A stretch of 64,000 nucleotides of DNA from Diphasiastrum complanatum (Eukaryota; Streptophyta; Lycopodiopsida; Lycopodiales; Lycopodiaceae): contig CM055107.1 in assembly GCA_029204225.1 (NCBI GenBank), positions 12,764,767 through 12,828,766 on the forward strand, given 5' to 3'. Position 1 is the first letter of the stretch. Each line of letters opens with the position of its first letter. This document shows, in pieces, positions 12,624-23,014 of this stretch. The notes beneath the pieces were generated by a model. It saw only the letters and a program-made list of their open reading frames with translations, did not search any database and was not told the origin of the DNA. The position numbers and the translations under genes are program-made.

Positions 12624-12975
12624 TGTTACGAGCTCGTAACCAGTGCCGAACCCTAGAGAACACAGATAGGTCAGATACCACAGTCAGGGTCGTGTCCAGT
12701 GTTCATGACCAACAGGGCAAGACAGTGTGAGTAGTGTGCCCCAGCACGGTCCATAGCCATGGCGGGCCTAACACAGCCTAGGGACCCTGTCAGCAGGATA
12801 GGGCCCCCAGTTGGGTCCCGACGTGCAGTCGGCCACGTCAGTGCCACGTGGCCGACACTTGGCAGTAGCATGCTATCAGTCCTCACACTGGGCTAGGAGG
12901 GGCTTACTCTATATCAGGGAGTAGGCAAGGTTAGGTGGATCAGTTAGTGTTTGCCCTACTGTGGTGTTAGGATCA
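12624..12975 (+). repeat. 5' LTR of gypsy H
   Basis: Begins TGTTACGAGCTCGTAACC, containing the perfect palindrome GTTACGAGCTCGTAAC, and ends GGATCA. A TATA-like CTATATCA lies near 12,910. A perfect 11-bp stem hairpin lies upstream of it at 12,828-12,856. The boundaries are exact because identity with the 3' LTR stops at both ends. Confidence 0.95.
12828..12856. promoter_or_regulatory. Perfect hairpin with G-box in the H LTR
   Basis: GTCGGCCACGT and ACGTGGCCGAC are exact reverse complements separated by CAGTGCC. The right arm forms a CACGTG G-box (bZIP/bHLH site) with the preceding C. It sits about 55 bp upstream of the TATA-like box and is repeated unchanged at 18,335-18,363 in the 3' LTR. 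Confidence 0.6.
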
Positions 12976-12982
12976 CTTACAC

Positions 12983-12995
12983 TGGTATCAGAGCC
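12983..12995 (+). other. Primer-binding site of gypsy H (initiator-Met tRNA)
   Basis: TGGTATCAGAGCC, an exact match to the plant consensus, seven bases after the 5' LTR. Confidence 0.95.
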
Positions 12996-13824
12996 ATCTT
13001 CTTCTTTGGGAGCTTAGTAGCAGCAGTAGAGAAATCTATAAGAAGCTAGGAAAGAATTCTCAGATTTTCAGAAAAGAGTAGAAGAGGGACATCGCTGTAG
13101 GAACAGCTCTCTACTCAATTAAATTTGCTGGGATTTTCAGTGTTCTAGAGGCAATTTCCTTGTACAGTTCTAGCGCTGACAGATTAGCTTGCATCCCTGA
13201 TTTTCGAATGTTTTTATCCAGATTTCTGAGCGGATTATGGGGACAGATCTGAGGACAGGTCCAGCGCTGCCAAATCAGGGTTGAGCTTCGATTTCGGAGT
13301 GAAGTTTCCGGATTTTGAAGTAGTTTCAGGGCAGAAATCTTGAGGCAGATTCAGCGCTGGACAGGCAGGAGTTAAACTGTAGTTTGCTCCCCGATTTTTA
13401 GAAGTTTTTGCTCCAACTTTGGTGATCAGACAGAGGACAAATCAGCGACCAGTCTCCTATGTTGTAACTTTGATTTTTGGAGGCAGCAGAGGCAAACTCT
13501 ATCAGCAGGGGTTCTCCAACAATCATCTACACAATTTCCAGATTGCCTTCATCTGATGGCATGCACTTTAAGAGGACGGATTGGACAGCTGCGGAAGAAC
13601 TGAGGGGGTTTCTTGCTCTGGAAGTACAGTCCTAAGAAAGAGCTAAGTACTCTACTTTCATTTTCCAGTTAGTCAATCTCTTTTCTTGTTTTCAGACAGA
13701 AGTTAAGGTACCTCTTTTCAGTTCCGAAAATGACCACTCCTCAGGGACCTGATCAACCCCAGGAGAGAGAGGCTTCGACGAACTTGAAACAGAAGCCTTG
13801 GCTTACAGGAAAGGGAAGGAACCC

Positions 13825-15309
13825 ATGGAAGTGGAAGAACAGGAACAGTTCGTCGAAGAACTCGACGAACTGGTTACCAAGGAGCAGTTTCTCCAATTGG
13901 TAACAGAAGTGGATGAACGGAAGTTGGCATTAGCCAATTTCAAGTCCAGTGTGGACGACTCGTTCGCTGAACTCAAAAACTTAATTTTGAGTTCTGCGAA
14001 AGGAAGCCTTCCCTCCACTTCTCAGTTATCCCCTTCTCCACTTCCATCAGTTTCGGGTGAGACTTTACGGTCTCACCCCAGTGTTTTTAAAGATTTAAAG
14101 CCTCCTACTTTTAATGGGGAAGAGAAGGATAGAAATGCAGATATTCTACAAACCTTCCTCATCAAATGGAAGAACATTCATGCTCTTAAACAGACCCCTG
14201 GCCATTTGCAAGCAATTGAGGCCAGTCTTTCCATAGGGCCTATGGCCTATAAGTGGTGGTTAAATCTCCAGGAGACTGGGCAGACTCCCCGGTCATGGAA
14301 AGCTTTTGAAGAAGCTTTCCTAAGAGAATTTCTACCAGAAAATGAACTGGATAGAGCCTGGGAAGCCTGGGAAAGAACAATAATGGATAAATCCCTCATC
14401 CAATATATCTCGCAGTATCGAGAAGCAGTTTTAAAGATTAAAAATATGGATGACTATCAGAAAATCAGGGGATTTGTCCGTGGCCTCAAAGATGAATATA
14501 AAGTAGAGGTCCAGAGAAACTCGCCTACTACCCTTGAGCAAGCCCTCAGATATGCTCAAATCTATGATGATTCAGTGGGTAGGAAGAAGGCAAGACAACA
14601 GCCACTTTCTGAGCAGCCTTCTCAGAAAGTCTTTCAATTTAAAAAGAAATTTTTAAAAAGAAAGAAAGAAGATAAATTTAAAGGTGAAGCTCCTCAAAAA
14701 CGCCCTTCACTCATACAGCCCTTAAAACCAGATGATTTTGAGAAAGCCAAACAAGAACGTTTGTGCTTTGTGTGTATGGGCAAGGGACACACAGTCAGAC
14801 AGTGTCCCAAGGGGCCTTTCACTAAAAAAGATAAGAAAGATAAAAAACAAGTTCATCTTGTTCAGACTGTATGTTTCCCCAGTGACTCGGCAGCTTCCGA
14901 GATCAAAGTGTATCATGAAGATCATGAACACTGTTGCCAGCTGACCTCTGCAATGCTAGCGAGACCCTTCAGCTTTGGGCCGCATGACCTAGTACGTATG
15001 CATGGGAAAGTTGGTAACCAGTCAGTAAGAGTTATGGTTGATGATGGGGCAACCCATAATTTCATCAACTACACCCTGGTTAAAAAGCTTAAACTACCAG
15101 ACGTACCTAGTCAGCATAGGTACATAGTTTCATTAGCTAAGGGTGAAGATAAAAAAATATGGGAAACTATGGTAAGTAAGTTAAATCTTGGTATTCAGGG
15201 GTACCAAGATGAAATAAACTTTCAGATAATGCACCTGGATCGAACAGACATTGTTCTCGGGAGAGATTGGCTCTACAGTTTAGGACCTTCCCTCCACAGA
15301 AACTATTAG
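13825..15309 (+). CDS. Gypsy H Gag-protease polyprotein (truncated by TAG)
   Basis: Structural capsid protein plus aspartic protease of the chromovirus. The open frame runs from 13,753. The first in-frame ATG is 13,825, while an ATG at 13,730 is in another frame, so the original start is uncertain. Numbering from codon 13,798: acidic N-terminus; capsid core at about 120-250 (WWLNLQETGQ, F-LREFLPE); a Lys-rich stretch; CCHC zinc knuckle C323, C326, H331, C336 (CFVCMGKGHTVRQC); protease motif at 412-422, VMVDDGATHNF; and LGRDWL near the end. The protease triad reads D415-D-G where the family normally has D-S/T-G, so activity is doubtful. After the TAG at 15,307 the frame continues with recognisable connector (FQHKGREIQLHGE) to a second stop at about 15,382. 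The TAG is therefore a nonsense mutation, not a natural end. Confidence 0.9.
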   Translation: MEVEEQEQFVEELDELVTKEQFLQLVTEVDERKLALANFKSSVDDSFAELKNLILSSAKGSLPSTSQLSPSPLPSVSGETLRSHPSVFKDLKPPTFNGEEKDRNADILQTFLIKWKNIHALKQTPGHLQAIEASLSIGPMAYKWWLNLQETGQTPRSWKAFEEAFLREFLPENELDRAWEAWERTIMDKSLIQYISQYREAVLKIKNMDDYQKIRGFVRGLKDEYKVEVQRNSPTTLEQALRYAQIYDDSVGRKKARQQPLSEQPSQKVFQFKKKFLKRKKEDKFKGEAPQKRPSLIQPLKPDDFEKAKQERLCFVCMGKGHTVRQCPKGPFTKKDKKDKKQVHLVQTVCFPSDSAASEIKVYHEDHEHCCQLTSAMLARPFSFGPHDLVRMHGKVGNQSVRVMVDDGATHNFINYTLVKKLKLPDVPSQHRYIVSLAKGEDKKIWETMVSKLNLGIQGYQDEINFQIMHLDRTDIVLGRDWLYSLGPSLHRNY

Positions 15310-15319
15310 GAGAACACCC

Positions 15320-15766
15320 TCAGCTTTCAGCATAAAGGCCGAGAGATCCAGTTGCATGGAGAGATTCCTGGTATAGAGGAATGAGGATGGGATCAAAACG
15401 GTATATGGGTGCACGCTTAGGAGTAGTAACCGGAGTAGGACGTATACTAGATCGTACAATATGTCTAAGACAAAAAGATAGGCGTGAATAATCAGATAAT
15501 GTAGTGGGAGAGATGTGAAAGTCAGAGATGAGAGAGATAAGAGAAGGGGATCCTATGAGATAATCTACCTCTCTGCTAGGTGGTAAACCATGTGGCAAAT
15601 CTTCAGGAAAAACATCTTTAAATTTAGACAATAAAGTTTCTAATTTACTGATTTTCTGCTGAATAGAACAAGAAATAGAAACTTTAGGAATAAACTGAAA
15701 GTCACATAAGAATACCTGATGGTCTTCGTCTCCGATTAGCTGACAGAGCTCTGAACTGCAGACCAT
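15320..15766 (-). pseudogene. Inverted PR-RT connector segment of a gypsy pol
   Basis: On the minus strand this stretch reads MVCSSELCQLIGDEDHQVF, then SKFKDVFPEDLPHGLPPSRE and VDYLI. The phrase F-DVFPE-LP-GLPP-R-V is the signature of the gypsy pol connector just before RT. It lies inside a plus-strand element, between plus-strand protease and plus-strand RT, and the plus strand here is full of stops. The segment has therefore been flipped or copied in reverse. Minus-strand similarity probably continues upstream to about 15,925 (REHDVPNSP before the first Met). Beyond VDYLI the translation (about 15,555-15,385) no longer matches the expected connector, so the left breakpoint is uncertain. Confidence 0.75.
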
Positions 15767-15919
15767 AGGGCTGTTGGGAACATCATGCTCCCTACACTGC
15801 CCTGCCCTACTTCATCATTTTCCTACTGACACTTCATTGGAGGATCAAGCCACCTTCCTCACTATTGCTCTTCATACAATGGCCACATTTGCTTTCCCTT
15901 CCCATCGTCCTCCCTCCAG

Positions 15920-17716
15920 ACCAGTAGTTCACCATGGGCCTCACCAGTCCTATTGGTGAAAAAGAAAGAGGGGTCTATGCGTCTTTGCGTAGATTACAGA
16001 GCCCTCAATAAAGTCACAATTAAGAATAAATACCCTATGCCTCGGGCAGACGAGTTGTTTGATCAACTCGACAGGGCTAAGTTTTTCAGTAAAATAGACC
16101 TCAGATCGGGATATCATCAAGTCCGTATAAAATCGGAAGATGTCTTGAAAACAGCTTTTAGGACTCGTCACGGTCATTATGAGTTTAAGGTGATGCCATT
16201 TGGGCTCACAAATGCTTCAGCTACCTTTATGACCTTGATGAACAGTGTCCTCAGACCATACTTGGGTAAGTTTGTAGTCGTATTTCTAGATGACATCCTC
16301 GTTTACAGCAAAACGAGGAAGGAGCATCTAAAACACCTCAGAAAGGTGTTTCGACTGCTCAGAAAGCATAAGCTCTATGCTAAACAATCCAAGTGTGAAT
16401 TCTTCGTTGAAGAAGTAGCATATTTGGGTCACATTATCTCTTCAGATGGGATTAAGATGGACCCAAATAAGGTTAAAGCCATACTCAGTTGGCTGAGACC
16501 TCAGAATATTTTGGAACTTCAAATCTTTCTTGGTCTGGCGGGATATTACAGACGATTTGTCAAGGAATATGCTCAGATAGCAGTCCCTATGACAAATCTC
16601 CTTAAGGGGAAGGGAAAGGAGTTCATTTGGGAGTCCGCACAGCAGGAGAGCTTTGATGCTCTCAAAACAGCCTTAGCTACAGCACCAGTTTTAAAAGTCG
16701 TCGACCCCAATCAGCCATTTGTGGTCGAAACAGATGCTAGCGACTTTGCAGTAGGTGCTGTGCTAACTCAGGGTGGACGACCAGTTGCGTTCGAGAGTAA
16801 AAAACTCGAGCCAGCTCAGACTAGGTACAGTGCCTATGAAAAGGAACTCTTTTCTATAGTCCATGCCCTTAAGACTTGGAGGCATTATTTGTATGGTGCC
16901 AACTTTGAGGTCCTGACAGACCATGAGAGCCTCAGATACCTTTGCAATCAACCTGAGCTTAGAGGTCGGAAAGCTCGTTTGGCAGAGTTGATGCAAGAGT
17001 TTGACATGTCTATCAGATATAGACGTGGAAAATTCAATACAGTAGCAGATGCCCTTAGCAGAATGCCTATGATAAACGAGCTGAGTTTTACTCAGATTCG
17101 TAATGAGTTACTCGAGTCCTAGAGAGGGAAATGCCAGCATGATGCATTCTTCTCTACTATCTGGAACTCAGTCCAGAACAGACAGTTACAGACTCCAGAA
17201 CCAGTTCCCGGGGCTGGTGCCAGTTCATCCAAGAATACGGCAGCTTCCGTTGAGGATGATGATGAGTCCGAGTATACGTCGTCAGATGACGTTGAGGATT
17301 CTGAGCCTGTATTACCCAAGCAAACCCAAGTGGTTGAGGGTCAGTTGACTCAAGGATTCAAATGGAAACATTATTTCATTCAGGATGAGTACTTGCTCTA
17401 TAGAGATAGAGTATGTGTCCCCAATTTAGAGGATTATAGGCAGCAGGTCCTATATGAATGTCATGACAATCCTAGTGCGGGACACCTTGGCATACAGAAG
17501 ACCTATGAGCTTCTTCGTAGGCAATTTTTCTGGCCCAGTATGAAAAAGGACGTCCACCAGTATGTAACCAGTTGCCAGAAATGTCAAGTAAATAAAGCAG
17601 AGCGTTTAAAGGCAGGAGGGTTGTTGCATCCCTTAGAAATACCAGCTGGTAAATGGGAGAGTATCTCCATGGATTTTATAGTAGGCCTGCCTAGTCTACT
17701 TGAGAGTCCCAGTTGA
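15920..17716 (+). pseudogene. Gypsy H reverse transcriptase, RNase H and integrase N-terminus
   Basis: Copies element RNA into DNA; nuclear/cytoplasmic particle enzyme. The frame opens upstream of the first Leu codon at 15,953 with [17 protein letters not shown], the canonical RT entry. RT motifs follow: [29 protein letters not shown] (catalytic DD at 16,289-16,294) and LGHIIS. RNase H follows with [21 protein letters not shown] and [10 protein letters not shown], ending ADALSR. A TAG at 17,120-17,122 interrupts the frame, which then continues unbroken through an acidic linker to the integrase HHCC finger (ECHDNPSAGHLG, CQKCQ). The first catalytic Asp is in ISMDFIVGLP (codon at 17,672). The coding then breaks off; the second Asp and the Glu of the triad are absent. 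Confidence 0.95.
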
Positions 17717-18119
17717 CTCTAAAACCCTCAAATTAGGAGTGTGTGCTAAGTTGTCTCCAAGGTATTGTGGTCCCTTTACCATCAGTAGGAGACTAGGCGA
17801 GGTCACCTATGAACTAGAACTCCCACACAGCAGTAAGGTTTTTCCAGTCTTTCATGTAAGTCAGTTACGAAAAGCCTTAACCAGATCAGACAATCTGGTA
17901 GGGGACAGTGTTCTAGTTCTCCCATTGGATCCTCAACAACCTCCACATGAACCAGAGGAGATTCTTGATAGTAGAGAGACGCAGACTCGTCATACTCTAT
18001 ACCGAGGATATTTGGTTAAGTGGAATGATCAGCCTGTTGAGAATGCCACTTGGGAAAGAGGTAGCGTCCTTCGCAAGATTTTTCCAGACTTTGTCTTAGA
18101 GGACCAAGACGGTTCTTAA
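17700..18119 (+). pseudogene. Gypsy H integrase C-terminus and chromodomain
   Basis: Frame offset from the upstream pol frame. It starts inside the integrase C-terminal domain (KLSPRYCGPFTI, then ELPHSSKVFPVFHVSQL) and ends in a chromodomain (PEEILDSRE, YRGYLVKWNDQP, ATWERGSVL, FPDF). In chromoviruses this domain targets integration to marked chromatin. The join to the upstream frame at about 17,690-17,705 skips roughly the middle of integrase, so a deletion plus frameshift occurred here. The polypurine tract follows directly. Confidence 0.9.
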
Positions 18120-18130
18120 GGGGGAGGTAG
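18117..18130 (+). other. Polypurine tract of gypsy H
   Basis: TAAGGGGGAGGTAG immediately precedes the 3' LTR, the normal plus-strand primer position. Confidence 0.9.
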
Positions 18131-18482
18131 TGTTACGAGCTCGTAACCAGTGCCGAACCCTAGAGAACACAGATAGGTCAGATACCACAGTCAGGGTCGT
18201 GTCCAGTGTACATGACCAACAGGGCAAGACAATGTGAGTAGTGTGCCCCAGCACGGTCCATAGCCATGGCGGGCCTAACACAGCCTAGGGACCCTGTCAG
18301 CAGGATAGGGCCCCCAGTTGGGTCCCGACGTGCAGTCGGCCACGTCAGTGCCACGTGGCCGACACTTGGCAGTAGCATGCTATCAGTCCTCACACTGGGC
18401 TAGGAGGGGCTTACTCTATATCAGGGAGTAGGCAAGGTTAGGTGGATCATTTAGTGTTTGCCCTACTGTGGTGTTAGGATCA
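18131..18482 (+). repeat. 3' LTR of gypsy H
   Basis: Aligns without gaps to 12,624-12,975. The three differences, 5' to 3' copy, are T/A in CCAGTGTNCATG, G/A in AGACANTGTG and G/T in GGATCANTTAG. Confidence 0.95.
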
Positions 18483-21400
18483 GTGGGGTATTGGCATTGA
18501 TGGTAAATTAATGTACTCGAAAACCAGCCATACCCATGGCATGCAACTATCATATCTCAACTTCCATGCTCAATGTGATCTCAAGGATAGTTCCTTACAC
18601 AACCTGGCTATAATATGGCCAATCATTTTTGTGGATCCAATGGATGATGTTACAAAGAGGATGGAAAACCAAAGATCGCTTGTTAAGAGGGTCGGCAAAG
18701 TAGGGGCAACAATTTTAGTGGCATGGATGAGAAGTTTTTCCTCAAGATTTTCCATGTCTCTATCAAGGATAAAAGGTTTCTAAAGACTTCCAACAATGCA
18801 TAAGGTGAACAAGAACTCTCAGGGTCATGGGGAAATGTCTATAGGTTTGCCTGTGGGTATGATATACAAGTGGTGGGCTACTAGGACCTATAGATTAGTT
18901 AATAGTAGGCTAGGGGCTCATGGGAGAAACTCATGCCACAAGATAGCTATAAATCAAGCTAATGAGTATTTTATGTTCCTTGTTTGTGTAAAGTATCTTG
19001 TTATGTCTTAACAGTCTTACATATTCTGGTTTAGTCTCACATGAAAGTTGAGGGGATGTAGCATGTGTATGGTGACATACGAATGAAAGCCATGGCACAA
19101 GTGAGAAGATGGGCTTGTGTGTCAAGTAGCATGTAGCATAAGGAGCGAAGCTAATCTTGATAAAGGAAGATTTCTGGAATGGCAAAAATTTATCTTGGTG
19201 TTGGAGGGACAACAACTATTGGTGTGGATCCTAAGTGAACATGAGATAAGTGTAATCTGATAGTGTGGTAGGGGTTACTGTGGAATCATAGATACATGAG
19301 ATGGATGATGGCAACTCTATGAGGCTGTGAACTACACAGTGGCCTCGACTGTGCGGATGGCGTGAAATCACCTGATGTGGGCCACTTGCTTAGCCCATTA
19401 CATATAATGAGCTCATGAGGCTATCCTATTTGAGCAAATACTCATTGCATGTCATGGTTGGAATGTTACTATTATTTGAAATCTTCTATACGCCTAGTTC
19501 CTCACTATCAAGTGCATGTGGTTGTAGAGGATCTCTCACCACATCATGAACATCAATCTCATGTCTTCGTATCTGGTGTTTGACAGTAGTACAAGCCCTG
19601 TCTCTAAGAAGGAGATGATATTTAACACATCTCTATCCAAACCAACACTACTTGAACTAGAATGATATTTAATGCACGTGCTAATCTCTCTATAATACTA
19701 TTAATGAAGGCTACAAGCATTCTCTACAAAGACATGGGACTCCCCTTGAACTTGACCTCTAACTAACCCGGTCCCCTCACAATAGAATGATTCCCATATG
19801 AAACTTGGGAGTGTGGGTAGTTCCCTCTCTCTACTCATTTGTCTCCAGAAAAGACATCAAGTGAACACCTTCCATGACACCATGCAAGTCACTAGCTACA
19901 GAAGATGAACAAATTGTGCACCTACTCACTAGGCTCTCGTGAGTGACATTGCTCTCCTGTCTATGAACTGTACTTGGCTATCCTGAAAATTGCACATCTG
20001 CCAATCTCTCTGGCCTCCTGGAATGCCCTACATCTTTCCTCCACACATATGTAGGTAAGATCCTTGTCCATAAAAATTTGTGCACGTGTAAGTCTAGCCC
20101 ATTGTCAAAGTACTACTAATCATATTGTGACAATTTGTTTATTGGTTCTCCATGCCCTTTCTATCCAAGATGCCATTAAGCCTTTAAGGCCTCAAGCAGT
20201 TGCCTAAAATCTCCTAGCATTGTCTGGTGGTGAGTCTCTATTCTACACAGTCCTTACTCAGATATTGAGTCCTTTGCTTTCTCTTAGTCATTTCTTGGAC
20301 ACAGTGGCTGAGAATACCTTGGTCACAAGTATTTTCATGCCACTAGAATTTCCTGAAACCAAGGTTTCCCATGTCTTTGTTCACACTTTGTGCTTTGAGT
20401 TTGTTTTCAAAAATCTTATTTTGTTTGACATTTGTTTCAATGGAATCCTTTAGCAAAGTTCCTTGTTTCCTTCCTCAAGGTACTTTCATCGCTAAAGTCT
20501 TGTTCTTTCTCTCTTGATCCTATACCGAGCGATCTTGAAGCATGTAGATGAGACTTCACAGTTTCCGCAAGTTATCAATCTATTGGGCTATTGAGAGATC
20601 TATTTGTGGCTACTGGTGTGCTCCGTATACTGTTGCTTGCTTTACATGTCATTTTTGTTGAGGTTTAATGTGTTTGTCTTTACTTTGCTCTACAAGGTCT
20701 TGCTCATACTACTGGCCGCAAGCTATTATGGGCCTTCTGAGATCCCCAAAGTCATTAACACAATTAAATAATGGCTCAAGTTTTACCCCATGATTCATCT
20801 GAGTCTCCTATTGTTCCTGAGAATGACACTAGTGGGACATCCTTTCCTTTCCCATGGCTATTTTCTAGGCACAAGCTTGCAAGCATTACCACATACATTG
20901 TTGAATATCTTTTGCTGTTGCAAGGCCAACCTATGGACTGATGTTGGTTATATAATTGTAAGCATTAAATAGATTGCCAATGAGCCAGGCTTATACTTCC
21001 AAAATGCCAGTCTATGCACAAATCATTTTTAAAATCAATATTGATTTTATGCCTTGTGATGCATTGATGGGTGACTAGAACCTTCCAAGAATCTGCTAGC
21101 GATTTTTCCTTCGAAAATTTCTCAATGTGTGAAACTACAGAAGTTTTATATGGCTTTTCTGCTTTGTTTTGGAACACTAACAATCTGGACATCATGATGC
21201 TGTATGGACAACTTGGTCTTCACTCAAATATTGGGGCAACATGATGCACTATGGCATCCTTGTCTAAATTAGCATATTTCTCTCTTCATTTAATAAACAG
21301 CAGGACATTGTATTTTTAACAATGACCTTGACGAAATGATAAGTACACAGACAAGCCAGACATGGACCAAGGTAAGGCATATCTTAGCAACCTCAACAGA

Positions 21401-22257
21401 AACAATTAGTATAGTAATGAGCACACGAGAAACTGTAGTATGAGGATGTAAGTCATATACAGCTTCAGGACTCAATTAACATACCAGGCAGTTTTAGCAT
21501 GACACGAGATGACCAGTGCATGTGCATCTGGTAAGTGAGCAGCAGCACACAATATAAAAGAAAAAACTAGAAAGTAATTAGAAAGTTATGCTCTTATATT
21601 TAGACCTCTCTCATTGGCTTTTGCTTTTTAGCACTAGCCTTCATCATGGCATGACTGAGTATCCTCTTTGTCCTCAGAAAAGAGATAGAAGCTAGGCTCG
21701 TTGGTCACAATATTAAAGTATGAAATTTAATGAGAACCTATGTCTATGCATGTGACCTGCTCCTGCCCTTGGGTGATGATGGGGTGAGTAGGGACTATAG
21801 TTGCTTTCAGAACGGAACGCATTACGTTCTGGAATGAGCCTAGAAAAAAGTAATATTTTAGTACGTATTTTTTTATCATTATCAGATTTTGAGGCCAAAA
21901 CTATGGCCTCTGTTTATACAAGTGTACTGTTGAGCATATATGTGCTTTGCTGTGTTAGAGAGAAACAGCAATGGCATTTGGGGCACTGAACTGGGAGATT
22001 TAAGGAAACTGCAGTCGGCATCTATGATTCCCTGAAATCGGGTCTCACTGCTTTTACAACAAAAGAGTTTTTTTTTAACGTTGATCAGACTATCACAAAA
22101 TGTTTACTGTTTGAATGTATCCAAATTGCGTATGCATGGACTCTGGAGTGTAAAGTCAACACCAATGACTCGTAAGAGTCATTACAATCGTCGACCATAA
22201 AGAGCACGTAAGGAACTCATAAAGAGCCCACAAACGAACTCATGATTAAGTCGTAAG
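18483..22257. other. No gene recognised
   Basis: Several short frames (for example 18,511-18,783) lack recognisable motifs. This stretch could be intron or upstream region of the gene fragment at 23-24 kb, but no earlier exon was found. Confidence 0.4.
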
Positions 22258-22388
22258 TAACTCGTAAGTGACCCGTAAGAAAGCTGTTACGAGGGCACTA
22301 CGATCACTATTCATAAGTGACCCGTAAGGGAACCTGTTACGAGGGCACTACGATCACTATTTGTAAGTGACCGGTAAGGAAGGCTGTG
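22258..22388 (+). repeat. 50-bp minisatellite, about 2.5 copies
   Basis: The unit CTGTTACGAGGGCACTACGA... starts at 22,284 and 22,334 and is cut off after 22,384. The units are nearly identical, including GTAAGTGACCCGTAAG. Upstream (22,165-22,260) diverged half-units with CTCGTAAG and GTAAGTAACTCG suggest an older, longer array. Confidence 0.8.
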
Positions 22389-22884
22389 GGGACTGGTGCA
22401 AGCGTATGCTTCCAACAAATCAGGATAAAGCACTGATCAACATAGTGCTCATCATTTCAGATTTCAGATCAGTGCTCCATGAGGCCAAAAGAACATCCTT
22501 CAGCCATACAAAGAGTGCTAATAGAAGTTGGCTCATTTGTTTTATGGGCAATTTTTAGGTATTTTTTGTTTTTTTACACGTTCTGGACCAGTATGTTCCA
22601 GAATGTACTGTACAGAAAGTACATTGCGGGAACAGGTTTCTAAGGCAGGGATATAGTCCGTTCTTAGGATGTTGGGAGTTGATCTTAAGACTGTGGGGGG
22701 CTCAGAGTTGAAGGGTGAGATTTTTTTATCTTTTGTTCAGGTTATATCCTCAACTTTAACATCAGACATGTGTAGGACTTACATTCACTATATTGAAAAA
22801 GTTTTTACTCTCACCGGTCTAGTCACATACTTGGCCCCAGTATTTTCATCTGATATACCGCTTTTGGTACATAAAGACTTACTA

Positions 22885-22887
<3 letters not shown>

Positions 22888-22937
<50 letters not shown>
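22888..22937 (+). repeat. (TC)n microsatellite
   Basis: About 50 bp of uninterrupted TC dinucleotides. Confidence 0.98.
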
Positions 22938-22939
<2 letters not shown>

Positions 22940-23014
22940 GTGCGCACCCTCTTGCTTAGGTGTCATGCATGCACATTTTTGGATTCTGACGTTCTTCTTT
23001 TTCTATGAAAGCAG

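Larger units (their letters stand above)
12624..18482 (+). mobile_element. Ty3/gypsy chromovirus H, full length but defective
   Basis: A 5,859-bp element with two 352-bp LTRs, primer site, gag, protease, RT, RNase H, integrase remnants, chromodomain and polypurine tract in normal plus-strand order. The LTRs differ at only three positions (about 99.1% identity), so insertion is recent. Four lesions disable it: an in-frame TAG after protease, an inverted PR-RT connector (about 15,385-15,925), an in-frame TAG at 17,120, and a deletion removing most of the integrase catalytic core near 17,700. Flanking pentamers are GTGAT (left) and GTGGG (right), so a perfect target duplication is not present. 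The chromodomain places it in the chromovirus branch. Confidence 0.95.

Noticed and set aside
12671-12886. 71-residue minus-strand frame, repeated almost identically at 18,178-18,393
   Set aside because: Its conservation is explained by the two LTR copies; no start context or homology.
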